Shown here: positions 53,965 through 63,904 of the stretch, in pieces
How the letters are laid out: the number at the start of each line of letters is the position of its first letter
Numbering within the stretch: position 1 is the stretch's first letter
Assembly (NCBI RefSeq): GCF_001401805.1
Contig: NZ_LKDW01000001.1
Span: 124,001-188,000 of the forward strand
Direction of reading: 5' to 3'
DNA length: 64,000 nucleotides
Origin: Pseudoalteromonas sp. P1-25
GTDB taxonomy: Bacteria > Pseudomonadota > Gammaproteobacteria > Enterobacterales > Alteromonadaceae
Made by a program: the position numbers and the translations under genes
Notes under the pieces: model-generated
Told to the model about the DNA's origin: nothing
Seen by the model: only the letters and a program-made list of their open reading frames with translations
Database searches by the model: none

Positions 53965-54708
53965 TCACGCAAGTTCAGGGCTTTGCTGGCGCTCTTTTTT
54001 ATAACTCTCTGAGTTCAGGCCTTTTTTCCAATAACCAGAAGAAACTATATTACAGCGCGGTATATCACACTCCTGCGTAAGAAAAGTTTTGGTTTTACGT
54101 ACCAATCCTGCCTCTAATGCCATAAATACGATAGGAGGCTCACTTGTGCTGGTTAAATTGTTAAGCGCGCTGAGCATATCGGCCTCGGGGGTATTTGTAA
54201 TTAACCAAGTAACATCGCGCTGCGTGTGTAGATTAATTATGTCTTGCGCTGTAGGGGCATGCACAAAGGCGTCAATTTTTGCGCTGGCTGGTAACTGCTG
54301 CATGTAGCCCTTTATTGCATTAACTGAGGTTAAATCGCCTAACAATACATAATGCGGATGCTGGTAATTATCAAGCTTTTTAGGGCCAGGGCCCGCTATG
54401 CCTACGTTGTCACCAACTTTTGCAGTTACAGCCCATTGCGTAGCTGGGCCTTGGTGCATATTTATTACAAAGTCGAGCGTTATTGCACCGCTTGCCTCTT
54501 CAATGTCTCTTATTGTGTAAGAGCGCATACACGCGGTTTTTAAATTAAAATCAACTTTGCCATTTTGGGGGATAAGCACTTTTACATAACAACCAATATG
54601 CGCTTGTGTTAAATCCGAAAACTCATCAGAGCCTACAACAATGCGCTGTAAATGCGGTGTTATTTGTTCAGTACTTAGTACCGTAGCTTTGCGAACTTGT
54701 TTACCCAT
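53965..54708 (-). CDS. Siderophore-interacting FAD reductase (ViuB/SIP family)
   Basis: A 247-residue siderophore-interacting protein. The N-terminal FAD-binding part has 'MRSYTIRDIEE' (the R-x-Y-T flavin motif) and 'HQGPATQWAVTAKVGD', and the C-terminal NAD(P)H part ends with 'ALEAGLVRKTKTFL' and 'SGYWKKGLNSESYK', both family marks. SIPs reduce ferric siderophores in the cytosol, an alternative to the FhuF-like protein near the start of the window. It is divergent from a MarR regulator gene. GAGGTGA precedes the ATG. Confidence 0.9.
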   Translation of the reverse strand: MGKQVRKATVLSTEQITPHLQRIVVGSDEFSDLTQAHIGCYVKVLIPQNGKVDFNLKTACMRSYTIRDIEEASGAITLDFVINMHQGPATQWAVTAKVGDNVGIAGPGPKKLDNYQHPHYVLLGDLTSVNAIKGYMQQLPASAKIDAFVHAPTAQDIINLHTQRDVTWLITNTPEADMLSALNNLTSTSEPPIVFMALEAGLVRKTKTFLTQECDIPRCNIVSSGYWKKGLNSESYKKERQQSPELA

Positions 54709-54804
54709 TTAAAATCACCTCGTTTAACAAAATAGTTAACTGCTTTTTAAAGCAAGCATTGCACAACGCCCAACTGGTTGATAAAATCAACTATAACAAA
54801 CTAA

Positions 54805-54817
54805 TTGATATTGTCAA
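54805..54817. promoter_or_regulatory. Palindromic operator candidate between SIP and MarR genes
   Basis: TTGATATTGTCAA is a near-perfect inverted repeat 15 bases before the MarR start codon, and a related TTGATAAAATCAA lies about 25 bases upstream. Paired sites like these are typical of MarR operators. Confidence 0.5.
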
Positions 54818-54831
54818 CCATTAGAGAGCTT

Positions 54832-55251
54832 ATGAACACGCTTTTATCAAATACCCTATTTGAGCTGATGCAAAATTACCGCGTAACAATACGCGAGGCC
54901 ATTAACGCAGGCGACCTTGGTATTAATGCTATGCACGTGCGTTGTATACACATTATTGCCAGTACATCTAACTGTACCGCTAACGACATTGTGACTAAAA
55001 CACAGCGCGACAAAGCACAAATTGCCCGATTAATTAAAGATCTTATTGCCTTAAACCTTATTAATAAGCAAGCCAGTGAGCACGACAAACGATGCTTTAT
55101 TTTGTCGCTCACTGAACAAGGCAACACACTGTTTGATAAGTTATTAGCCTCTGAGCAGCAAATAAATGAGCAAATGTGTAAAAACTTAAACCCGCAGCAA
55201 ATCAAAGACTTTTTAGATACCGCGCAACAAATGATCAAAAACATGGCGTGA
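54832..55251 (+). CDS. MarR-family transcriptional regulator
   Basis: A 139-residue winged-helix regulator. The recognition region is 'NDIVTKTQRDKAQIARLIKD', followed by the wing 'SEHDKRCFILSLTEQG', both typical of MarR proteins. The ATG at 54832 with AGAGAG upstream was chosen over a TTG nine codons earlier that lies in the operator candidate. It is divergent from the siderophore-interacting protein gene, the likely target. Ligand unknown; a flavin or iron-related signal would fit but is not shown. Confidence 0.85.
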   Translation: MNTLLSNTLFELMQNYRVTIREAINAGDLGINAMHVRCIHIIASTSNCTANDIVTKTQRDKAQIARLIKDLIALNLINKQASEHDKRCFILSLTEQGNTLFDKLLASEQQINEQMCKNLNPQQIKDFLDTAQQMIKNMA

Positions 55252-55282
55252 TCTGTCTTTCATTTCTTGGCATAACTTACAT

Positions 55283-55322
55283 AAAACGCATATACTGTAC
55301 ACTTATACAGTATATGCGTTTT
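55283..55322. promoter_or_regulatory. LexA (SOS) box in a 40-bp palindrome upstream of umuDC
   Basis: CTGT, eight bases, ACAG at 55295-55310 matches the LexA consensus. It sits in a longer perfect palindrome with 17-base arms (55283-55299 and 55306-55322) around a 6-base centre. The umuD ATG follows 10 bases later, so LexA would cover the start of the transcript. Confidence 0.85.
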
Positions 55323-55332
55323 AGGTTGTGTT

Positions 55333-55746
55333 ATGTTTGTTATTCCCGTTTATATAGAAGCCGGTGTGTGTGGGTTTGAATCGCCCGCGGCGCAATACGC
55401 CGAGCTTGGTGTTTCGCTTGATGAGCTATTAATAAAGCACCCCGACGCCACCTTTATTGGTATTGCATCGGGTAACTCCATGCAAGAAGTGGGGATTTTT
55501 GAGGGCGACTTGCTTGTAGTAGACCGTGCTGAGCAAGCCGATAACGGCGATGTTATTGTTGCCAACTTAAATGGTTTATTTGTGTGTAAGTTACTTGATA
55601 AAACCAATGCGCGGTTACTTTCAGCATCGCCTTTACATAAGCCGGTACAACTAACCCCAGCTGATGAGTTTCAGTTAGAGGGCGTGGTTACACTATCAAT
55701 TAGAATGCACCGCCCAAGCCCTGAGTTATTAAAATGTACGCCTTAG
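55333..55746 (+). CDS. umuD: DNA polymerase V accessory protein UmuD
   Basis: A 137-residue UmuD. The self-cleavage site is Cys13-Gly14 in 'GVCGFESPAAQY'. The catalytic dyad is Ser49 in 'ASGNSMQEVGI' and Lys86 in 'VCKLLDK'. RecA filaments would trigger cleavage to the active form, which joins UmuC as the translesion polymerase. The length matches the family (139 in E. coli). Its end overlaps umuC by 13 bases and a strong LexA box lies just upstream. Confidence 0.95.
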   Translation: MFVIPVYIEAGVCGFESPAAQYAELGVSLDELLIKHPDATFIGIASGNSMQEVGIFEGDLLVVDRAEQADNGDVIVANLNGLFVCKLLDKTNARLLSASPLHKPVQLTPADEFQLEGVVTLSIRMHRPSPELLKCTP

Positions 55747-56993
55747 TCGATGCCGTTGCTTTTTATGCCAGTGCCGAAAAAGTGTTCGACCCTGCTATTC
55801 GCTCTAAACCTGTGGTGGTTTTAACTAATAACGATGGCTGCGTATGTGCGGTATGCCCTATTGCTCGGCACTTAAACATTCCTAAATTTGGCCCTTATTT
55901 TAAAGTTAAGCACCTGCTTGAGCAACACAAGGTGGTTGTACGTTCGAGTAACTATGAGCTGTACGCCGATTTAAGCGCCAAAATGATGAACATAATTGGC
56001 CGCTTTTGCGACACACAGTATATATACAGTATTGATGAGTCGTTTTTACACTTTAATGGCTACACACCCCTTATACAAAACTGGCATGAGTACGGGCATA
56101 CAATAAGGCGTACCGTTTGGCGCGAAACTAAACTCCCTGTGGGTGTTGGTTTTGGCCCAACACCTACGCTTGCTAAAGCCGCTAACCATGCAGCTAAAAA
56201 GCTAAGCGGGTTTGATGGGGTGGCCGTTATAAATAACGAGCAAAGCCGCCAAGCAGTTTTACAAAGAATGAGCTGCGCCGATGTATGGGGCATAGGAAAG
56301 CGCCTAGCTAAAAAGCTTAACACAATGAACATACATACAGCATGGGATCTGGCACAGCAAAACCCTAAAACTATGCGCCGCGCGTTTAGTGTGGTGGTAG
56401 AGCGTACCGTAAGTGAGCTAAATGGTATAGCGTGTTTAACATGGGACGATGTACGCCAAGATAAGCGAGAAATATATTCTACTCGCAGCTTTGGTGAGCG
56501 GATCAGTGAGCCAACAGCTCTTAAAACTGCCCTTATTAACCACGTAACTACGGTTGCCAGTAAACTACGAGGGCAGCGCTCACTAGCAAAACAACTGTAT
56601 ATATTTGCCGCCACGGGCAAACATGAAGACCGCTATTGTAAAAAGTCGTTTATATATAAATTTGCCACCCCCACTAACGATACCTGCGTAATGGCCAATG
56701 CTGTATCAGAAGTATTTACTCATATTTACCAGCCAGGTGTACGGTTTTATAAATGTGGTGTAGGTGCTTTAGAGCTTACCTCGGTGCAGTACCAGCAAAA
56801 CGATTTATTTAGCCAAAGTGCCGATAACCCTAAATTAATGCAGTGTCTTGATACAATAAACAACCGCTACGGAAAAGGCATACTCACTCTAGCCAGCAGC
56901 AAATTAAACCAAGGCTGGCATATGAACAGAGATTACTTATCGCCCCAATACACAACGCGCTGGCACGATATACCGCAAATTCAGTGCAAGTAA
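55734..56993 (+). CDS. umuC: DNA polymerase V catalytic subunit UmuC
   Basis: A 419-residue Y-family polymerase. The N-terminal 'MYALVDAVAFYASAEKVFDP' holds the first metal aspartate, 'YSIDESFLHF' holds the Y-family D-E pair, and 'WGIGKRLAKKLN' is the helix-hairpin-helix in the thumb. The little-finger domain follows, and 'YGKGILTLAS' lies near the end. It copies damaged DNA after induction by LexA cleavage. It overlaps umuD and is convergent with a secreted-protein gene whose stop codon lies one base away. Confidence 0.95.
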   Translation: MYALVDAVAFYASAEKVFDPAIRSKPVVVLTNNDGCVCAVCPIARHLNIPKFGPYFKVKHLLEQHKVVVRSSNYELYADLSAKMMNIIGRFCDTQYIYSIDESFLHFNGYTPLIQNWHEYGHTIRRTVWRETKLPVGVGFGPTPTLAKAANHAAKKLSGFDGVAVINNEQSRQAVLQRMSCADVWGIGKRLAKKLNTMNIHTAWDLAQQNPKTMRRAFSVVVERTVSELNGIACLTWDDVRQDKREIYSTRSFGERISEPTALKTALINHVTTVASKLRGQRSLAKQLYIFAATGKHEDRYCKKSFIYKFATPTNDTCVMANAVSEVFTHIYQPGVRFYKCGVGALELTSVQYQQNDLFSQSADNPKLMQCLDTINNRYGKGILTLASSKLNQGWHMNRDYLSPQYTTRWHDIPQIQCK

Positions 56994-56994
56994 A

Positions 56995-57462
56995 TTAATC
57001 AACTTGTCTTGTAAATGTACACTCTACTGCCGGGGTACTCTGCGTATATTTGAGCGTTGTAACACTGGTAAACTTAATGCTTTGTCTGATGGTTTTTTCG
57101 TTATTAGGGTCAATACAGCGGCTCATTTTTAAGCTGTTATCAACACCATCACTTTTGTACTTATAAGAGCTAGTTACAAAGCAAAAATTTGGCTTTTTAG
57201 TTGTACGGGTGCCGTTGTGTAGGCTTTCAAACGCAATATGCTCGCCTAATTTAAAACCCGCATCTGGGTAAACGGGGTTAATTAAACTCAACTGACTATC
57301 CACACATAAGGGGGAGTTAGCAGTTACCACCTGGTAATCGCCAAGCATTGTTTTTAATAACGGTATAAAACGGCTTTTATTACTCGGCGTAACAGTTTTA
57401 GCAAAAAGTACATTACTTAGAAATAAACAGCTCATACATAATAAAATTTTACGATAACTCAT
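56995..57462 (-). CDS. Secreted hypothetical protein
   Basis: A 155-residue protein with a clear signal peptide ('ILLCMSCLFLSNVLFA', cleavage near residue 21-22). The mature part has four cysteines (in 'SPLCVDS', 'NFCFVT', 'SRCIDP' and 'VECTFT'), which could form two disulphides in the periplasm or outside the cell. No family recognised. It is a single gene convergent with umuC. Confidence 0.6.
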   Translation of the reverse strand: MSYRKILLCMSCLFLSNVLFAKTVTPSNKSRFIPLLKTMLGDYQVVTANSPLCVDSQLSLINPVYPDAGFKLGEHIAFESLHNGTRTTKKPNFCFVTSSYKYKSDGVDNSLKMSRCIDPNNEKTIRQSIKFTSVTTLKYTQSTPAVECTFTRQVD

Positions 57463-57545
57463 TAAAATTCCAACTCATTACTAATAAAAATAGCATAACA
57501 CACTCAACTCTATACTTACTTAAAATACATTTGGTTCATAAAAGA

Positions 57546-57576
57546 AAAAGCCCCTTGAATACACCAAGGGGCTTTT
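57546..57576. terminator. Bidirectional terminator downstream of the M4 protease gene
   Basis: AAAAGCCCCTTG and its exact complement (12-base arms) flank a 7-base loop, with T-runs on both strands. It lies 31 bases after the protease stop codon. Confidence 0.9.
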
Positions 57577-57607
57577 ATCACTATAAAAATATATTTATTA
57601 GTAAGTG

Positions 57608-60600
57608 TTACTTAAAGCTCTGCGCTCTTGTGTACACAACAGAAAATGCTAAAAGCAGCAACATGAAGGCTAATGAACCACCGCCACTACCCTTTTCACT
57701 ACTTGTGCTAGCATTAGTGACGGTCACTGCTAAACTTTGCTCAGTCTCACCTTCACCATCAGATACAATAAGCTTGAAGCCCAGCTCTGTAGTTTGCGAC
57801 ACACTCGGCGCTGTAAACTTAAGTGTGCTGGAATCAACATCGTTAAGCGCCACTTCTACGCCCATTGTTTGAACCCACTTAAAAGAAAGCTCTGAGGATT
57901 CTTTATCAGTTGCAGACGCTGTCACTGAAACTTCCTGACCTTCTTTAACCGACACCGCAGATGTACTTAATTCTACACTTGGAAGCTGATTAACATGTAA
58001 AAAGCTAACGGTGTATACTTGCGTAAATTGCTCATAGCCATCTGATATCACTAACGTAATATCCGCATCAACTGTTTGCTCAAGCTCACCCACGGTAAGT
58101 ACAGCTTTACCTTGAGTATCCTCAGCTGTAATGGATAACTGAGGGTGCTCAACACGCCATTCGTAAGATAACGTATCGCCATCAGGGTCAGTAGAGCCAG
58201 AAGCATCAAGCTCAATAGTAGCAAGTTCTTCTATTGTGGCTGGTATATCTACATTTAATACAGGCGCCTGATTTAGACTCTCTTGAGCTAGTTTTGCCAC
58301 AACTTCAATAGCGCCGTTAACCTCTCCATCAAGGTCGAATGCGCTACCATCTTCGATTGCAAAGCTAAAGCAACGTGAACACACCTGCTCATATACATTA
58401 CCTGATAATACAGTGGCTGACTGCCAACCAGCCGCGGTTAGTACTCTTACTTGCATGTCTGAGCTTAAAATTGCATTTACGTACTCAGGTAGTGCAATTT
58501 CTGCGGTACTTGATGAATTAGATAACGTAACACGAAGGTTAATTACATCACTTTTAGCTTGGAAGTGAGGTTCTATTATATCTAAATCTGAGAAATAAGT
58601 GCTGAGCGCTTGTTCAGAAATAGACATATCAGCAATATAACCCGCTGCTAGAGCCTCTTTGATGCTACCTACAGCTAAGTGATTAAACTCATCAATACTG
58701 TAAGCACTATCACCTGAAGCTAAGATAGCTGTATTAGTAGTAGAAGTGCTATCTAGGTAATCAGCAATACCATCTTTATCGCTATCACCTACTCCTTCCT
58801 CAATATCAGGTATACCGTCGCCATCAGTATCTAGTTCAGGGTCATCAAATATAACGCTATCAACAAGACGTAAACTAGTTTGCTTAGTTGCTAGTAGTTC
58901 ATCATCTTGTTTTACACGTAAAGTTAAATCTATATTATTGGTTTGCTCAGAAAGATTTGCACTAAATGAAACATCCCACTGTGAATCACCTGTTTTATAA
59001 ATGTAAGAATCAACACCTGCGGGGCCAATAAGCTCAAGGGATACATCACTACCTGTACTAGGTAAATTTACTAACTTAATGGTGGCATTAAAGTCAGGTA
59101 TAGAACGCTGAATAGTTTTATTAACTGCTTTACCATTTTGATAAAAATCAGTAATAAACTGCGCCTGTGCCGCTTCACTTAAGTACACTAGCTGGCTGTT
59201 ATCATTTTTGTCTATAAACGCATTACCATTAGATAGGACACTAATACTTGCTGCGCTGCCTACAAATTCTCGCTCTAACTCAAGCTTAATAGGTCCATAC
59301 TGATTAGTAGTAAAATACTGGGTGCTATTATTAGCTTGTAAATGAAAGCTAGAGTAACCATATGGGTTAGCGCCGCTAATAAAAACATCTACAAGCACAT
59401 TACCATTTTGATACACATACGTAGTAGGCTGAATACTAATTTCAGGGAAAATCATAGCCCTTACGTCGCCTGATACATGATTTCCAGCTTCATCAACAGC
59501 AGATACAGGAATAGATACATCGCCCGTTCTAAATACAAAGCTATCATCAATTTCCAGAAGCGTTATAGCTGAAACACTATCGTAAATAACACGATTATCT
59601 AAAAGTGCATTTTTTATAGCCGTGATCGTGCTGCCATAAACACTAAAAGTATACGGTTGGATAATCGGGGCAGTTGTATCAACAAGTGTGACTGTTTGAA
59701 TAGCCGATGTTTCGTTACCAACATTATCTCGTGCAATCCATGTAATCTGGTGCTCGCCTAGGGGCAAGTAAGACCCTGAGCTTGCGTATACTTGAGGCTC
59801 TAAATGACCGTTATCTCTAGCCTCTGGAGTATATAGACGGGTAATATTAGTATTTTGAGAGGTCGCCTCTAGCGTAATAGGCTCAAGACTCGATATAAAC
59901 TCAGGCGGACTATTTTCACCGCGGCTTGCATCATCTGGGTGGCTATCTTCACTGTCTTGAACACCATCACCATCTGAATCTGAGCTAAGCGGATTACCCG
60001 AAAGTTGATACTCTTGTAAATTAGTCAAACCATCATAGTCGTCGTCATAATTAGCGTCGTAGGGTTCTAAAGCATTTAGCCCATATTCAAATTCCCAAAA
60101 ATCAGGAATACCGTCCAAATCATAGTCGCTGGTAATGTCAATTTCAGCACTCCAAGTTATATTATCAACGGATAACGGTTGCTGCTGAAGGTATGCGTCC
60201 TCATATTTAACTTTAATAATGTTATAACCATCATCTACCGGTAACAATAAACGAGACTGGCTACCACGATTTACATCTATAGGACTACCATTTAAGCTTA
60301 TTTGCAACGCTGAAGAGTTATAAACCAAATAGTCTAAATTAATAAAACCGGCTTCAAATAACCCCGCAATGGCAAAACCACCCACCTTGCTAGTAGGCGT
60401 TAATGCTAAGCTAAGGCTTGCATCGTCCAAAGTTGACCAACTTGTATTAGCTTGCCAACCCCAAGAGTTAACAGCAAGTTCGGTAAACTTAGCCGGAAGA
60501 AGTCCATCTTCAAAGCTTTCATTTAATTGCGTGAAAGATTGCACTAATGATGAAGCATCATTAGCTAGACTCTGAGAGTAAAACTCCTGAATATTGGTAT

Positions 60601-63600
60601 AGCCATCTTCATCGTAATCTAAATTAGCATCTGCAGCGTCTAAAGGTAAAAGGTCGTTACTTACCTCATACCCATCACTTAGCTCATCATTATCTGTATC
60701 ACCTGAGGTTGGATTAGTTCCAAGGTTAAATTCTTCTAAGGCTGAAAGACCGTCAATATCGTCATCAGATAGAGCATCACTTGCGTCGAGACGATTTAAC
60801 CCATGAACTAACTCCCAGTAATCTGGCAATTGATCATTATCAGTATCTGTTAAATCAGTTTCTGAAAATAAAGCAAAATTATCAAGCCATACAGCATCTG
60901 CTCCATTTGAAACGGAGCTATCTTTAAAGTATTTAAATTCAATGTTATGCAGCCCTTCATTTAAATTAAGCAAAACAGACGTTGCCTCTAAGGTACTGGA
61001 ATTATTTTGGTCACTACGCCCAAAAACTTCTTGCCCATCAACAATAATACTTAAGAAGTCACAGCAAAATTCAGACTCAATTTTGTAATCGAATGCCAGT
61101 ACACTCTCTTCAAATAAACCTATTATGGTAAAGCTACTATATTGTGAGTCACTAATAACGCCTGAGCGAATGCTTTGTAGACCGTCGGTTGCAAAATCAT
61201 TTGTTATAAACCAAGGTGCACTAGAGCCTTCAGCTTCAACCATCCAAGTAGGTAGCGAAGAACCTTCAAATGACGTAGTAATATTTAAAGCAACAGGGAA
61301 AGAAGTATCTGACTGTGGGTCAGTATTTGCTAAATACTCAGTTAAATTTGAAAACCCATCATTATCTGCATCTTCTGCTGAATCTGACGAACTGGTTAGA
61401 TCTAAACTATTATTGTACTCCCAACCATCAGGAATAGTATCGCCATCTGTATCAGGGTTATTTGGTAAACCCGCATTTAGAAATTCTAATAGATTAGATA
61501 AGCCGTCCGCATCAGCATCTAATGATGCATCTTCACTGTTATTTATATCAAGACCATGCAGTAATTCCCAAGAATCAGACATACCGTCATTATCTGCATC
61601 AGGAAAGTTAGGCCCTATGTATAAATTATCTATATATACAGCATCTTCAGGAGTAGAAACGGATACATCTTTAGAATAGGTAAATTTAACAGTATTTAGT
61701 CCAGCAGGAACTTGGAAAGACGCGTCCTTCCACTCGCTTATTCCTGACTCATCTAAAACAATTGAACCATTTATGTGAACACTAAAGTAGTCATAACCAC
61801 CTTCTGTGTCTAATGCATAGCTAAAGTTTACATAGCGTTGCTCACCACTTAAAAAGCTAAACTCAACACTGGTAGATTGGTTGTCTGTAATGTCGTTATT
61901 AGTCATCACAAAGCCAGAGCGGCCATCAAACTCAGTTGTTAACCAAGGTGTCTGCACATTCGACGAAATAAACAAACTGGGTACTTGAGCATCATCAAAA
62001 TTGAAGGTTGTTTCTGGAAAAAAGGTTGGCTCAGAGCTCGCATCTGAAGGATCGCTGTTGCCAAAAAACTCAATTACATTACTCCATGTGTCTGAGTCTA
62101 AATCAAGCTGGGCATCATCTGCATTTAGCGGGTTAAGTGAAAACGAAACTTCCCAGCCATCAGGCATGCGGTCAAAGTCAGAGTCTGCATTGTTAGGTTT
62201 AGTAAGGTATACATTAACTTCATCATAATCTGATAGATTATCTGAGTCGGTATCCATTGCATTTGGGAAAGTATTGGCTAAGTATTCTTCTAGGTTTGTT
62301 AAACCATCTTGGTCTAAATCAAGTCCAGCGTCATCAGCAGTACTTGGATCTAACCCGTAAAATAACTCCCAGTTATCATCCATTAAGTCTGCATCGGCAT
62401 CTATAAACTGAATATTATCGCAAGTAACACCTACTTCATTAAATGCTGCAATAACATCGTTAGCTTCATATCTTAAGTCAATGGCAGAGTTTATAGCGCC
62501 ACAGGCACCATCAATAAAATCACTAGAATTAACCCAATAATTTTGATTTGCAAAAAGCATTATTTCGAACGCTTTTTTAGGGTCCCACCCCTGAGTATTC
62601 GAAAGAAGAAAAAAAGCACGATTAAACACACCACTGCTAAAGTGAACATCCATACCTGAGTAGTAATCACTTGCGTGATCAATCGAAACGCCATCTAGAG
62701 ATGGCGTTTCAAAATAACGTAGTGCCGGGCTTGTTTTTGAAATATCAGCACCAGATAACCAATCAGTCTCTGAGCGCAAAAAATACTCTGCTGTTTCACC
62801 TGCCATATCAGAGAAAGATTCGTTTATCCCCCCCGATTGTTCTGCATAAATTAAATTAGAGTTTTGACTAGTAAAACCATGGCTTACCTCATGAGAGACG
62901 ATATCAAGTGAAACTAACGGGTAAAACCTATCAGCGCCATCGCCAAAGGTCATAGCCTGACCATTCCAAGTTGCATTTTCCCAGTTGTTACCACTGTGAA
63001 CACGCATTAACAATTGAAAAGTAAGCGGTGCTGTGTTGTACCATTGTTGATACATATCAAATACTGCAGTACCGAAGGCGTGAGCATCATTTAATGGGGA
63101 ATAAGCGCCATTAACTTCTTTGTAAGTATTCCTATCACAGGCAAACGAGTATGCTTCACTTGGCTCAAAGCCAGACTCCATGGTGACAGTTTTAACTTTA
63201 TCATTTTCTAAGAAACACAGCTCACCACGTTGCGTAATATCCAGTGCTTCAACATCAGTGCCGTATTCATATTGCCCTGTTTTTTCATTTCCTCCAGGGC
63301 CTGTACCGTGGGCATTTTTAATATTATCCCACTGTTTAAATACACTGTAACCAGATTCGCTTACTAAAGCTATAGGCTTTTTTTCAATGCCATTTTCAAA
63401 CACGTTTAATTCAATTAAGCGAACAAAATGTGCGACTCCGTTATCAATATAAATATACCGTTGGTTGTTCGTTATTTGATAAGCCGTCGATTCATCAAGC
63501 TTGGCTTTTATTAAAATAGATTTAACCGCAGTAGTTTCATCAAATTGACTATTAGCCGTTTTATTTAAAGATACAGCATCAATGTTTTTCGCAAAAAAAC

Positions 63601-63904
63601 CACTTATGTGGTGATTGCTAGGCTGCACTCGTATTTGCTGCCCCCAAATTGGCACGCCTGCAAAAAACTGCTGCATCTTTTTAGCTGATGACCGAGTTTG
63701 TTTTAAATTGAAGGCTTGAGGAGTATCTAACTCAATAAAATAAGCGTGGTTAGAAGAGCTATTAGTTAAACCTACGCTTTGATTTAAAAGTAAGTTAACT
63801 TCTGATAAAGATGATTTGTTTACTCGTTGCGAAACCGCCGCGTGTGCACTTAGCGAATTTAAAAAGCAAAACGCTATCAATCCTGATGAGAGTGTTTTAT
63901 ACAT
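57608..63904 (-). CDS. Giant secreted M4-family metalloprotease with calcium-binding repeats and GlyGly-CTERM tail
   Basis: A 2098-residue exported protein. In order: signal peptide (about 1-22); FTP-type propeptide (about 35-190); thermolysin-like M4 catalytic domain with zinc motif HEVSH at 338-342 and the third ligand Glu362 in 'GGINESFSD'. Then come several blocks of thrombospondin-type-3-like calcium repeats ('DADNDGMSDSWELLHGLD' and variants), each tied to a beta-rich, probably substrate-binding domain, then HYR-like and PKD/cadherin-like domains (about 1330-2050). It ends with a GlyGly-CTERM signal ('GSGGGSLAFMLLLLAF' and basic tail), the rhombosortase/type II secretion marker. It probably degrades proteins outside the cell. 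Typical M4 enzymes are a third of this size. Confidence 0.92.
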   Translation of the reverse strand: MYKTLSSGLIAFCFLNSLSAHAAVSQRVNKSSLSEVNLLLNQSVGLTNSSSNHAYFIELDTPQAFNLKQTRSSAKKMQQFFAGVPIWGQQIRVQPSNHHISGFFAKNIDAVSLNKTANSQFDETTAVKSILIKAKLDESTAYQITNNQRYIYIDNGVAHFVRLIELNVFENGIEKKPIALVSESGYSVFKQWDNIKNAHGTGPGGNEKTGQYEYGTDVEALDITQRGELCFLENDKVKTVTMESGFEPSEAYSFACDRNTYKEVNGAYSPLNDAHAFGTAVFDMYQQWYNTAPLTFQLLMRVHSGNNWENATWNGQAMTFGDGADRFYPLVSLDIVSHEVSHGFTSQNSNLIYAEQSGGINESFSDMAGETAEYFLRSETDWLSGADISKTSPALRYFETPSLDGVSIDHASDYYSGMDVHFSSGVFNRAFFLLSNTQGWDPKKAFEIMLFANQNYWVNSSDFIDGACGAINSAIDLRYEANDVIAAFNEVGVTCDNIQFIDADADLMDDNWELFYGLDPSTADDAGLDLDQDGLTNLEEYLANTFPNAMDTDSDNLSDYDEVNVYLTKPNNADSDFDRMPDGWEVSFSLNPLNADDAQLDLDSDTWSNVIEFFGNSDPSDASSEPTFFPETTFNFDDAQVPSLFISSNVQTPWLTTEFDGRSGFVMTNNDITDNQSTSVEFSFLSGEQRYVNFSYALDTEGGYDYFSVHINGSIVLDESGISEWKDASFQVPAGLNTVKFTYSKDVSVSTPEDAVYIDNLYIGPNFPDADNDGMSDSWELLHGLDINNSEDASLDADADGLSNLLEFLNAGLPNNPDTDGDTIPDGWEYNNSLDLTSSSDSAEDADNDGFSNLTEYLANTDPQSDTSFPVALNITTSFEGSSLPTWMVEAEGSSAPWFITNDFATDGLQSIRSGVISDSQYSSFTIIGLFEESVLAFDYKIESEFCCDFLSIIVDGQEVFGRSDQNNSSTLEATSVLLNLNEGLHNIEFKYFKDSSVSNGADAVWLDNFALFSETDLTDTDNDQLPDYWELVHGLNRLDASDALSDDDIDGLSALEEFNLGTNPTSGDTDNDELSDGYEVSNDLLPLDAADANLDYDEDGYTNIQEFYSQSLANDASSLVQSFTQLNESFEDGLLPAKFTELAVNSWGWQANTSWSTLDDASLSLALTPTSKVGGFAIAGLFEAGFINLDYLVYNSSALQISLNGSPIDVNRGSQSRLLLPVDDGYNIIKVKYEDAYLQQQPLSVDNITWSAEIDITSDYDLDGIPDFWEFEYGLNALEPYDANYDDDYDGLTNLQEYQLSGNPLSSDSDGDGVQDSEDSHPDDASRGENSPPEFISSLEPITLEATSQNTNITRLYTPEARDNGHLEPQVYASSGSYLPLGEHQITWIARDNVGNETSAIQTVTLVDTTAPIIQPYTFSVYGSTITAIKNALLDNRVIYDSVSAITLLEIDDSFVFRTGDVSIPVSAVDEAGNHVSGDVRAMIFPEISIQPTTYVYQNGNVLVDVFISGANPYGYSSFHLQANNSTQYFTTNQYGPIKLELEREFVGSAASISVLSNGNAFIDKNDNSQLVYLSEAAQAQFITDFYQNGKAVNKTIQRSIPDFNATIKLVNLPSTGSDVSLELIGPAGVDSYIYKTGDSQWDVSFSANLSEQTNNIDLTLRVKQDDELLATKQTSLRLVDSVIFDDPELDTDGDGIPDIEEGVGDSDKDGIADYLDSTSTTNTAILASGDSAYSIDEFNHLAVGSIKEALAAGYIADMSISEQALSTYFSDLDIIEPHFQAKSDVINLRVTLSNSSSTAEIALPEYVNAILSSDMQVRVLTAAGWQSATVLSGNVYEQVCSRCFSFAIEDGSAFDLDGEVNGAIEVVAKLAQESLNQAPVLNVDIPATIEELATIELDASGSTDPDGDTLSYEWRVEHPQLSITAEDTQGKAVLTVGELEQTVDADITLVISDGYEQFTQVYTVSFLHVNQLPSVELSTSAVSVKEGQEVSVTASATDKESSELSFKWVQTMGVEVALNDVDSSTLKFTAPSVSQTTELGFKLIVSDGEGETEQSLAVTVTNASTSSEKGSGGGSLAFMLLLLAFSVVYTRAQSFK

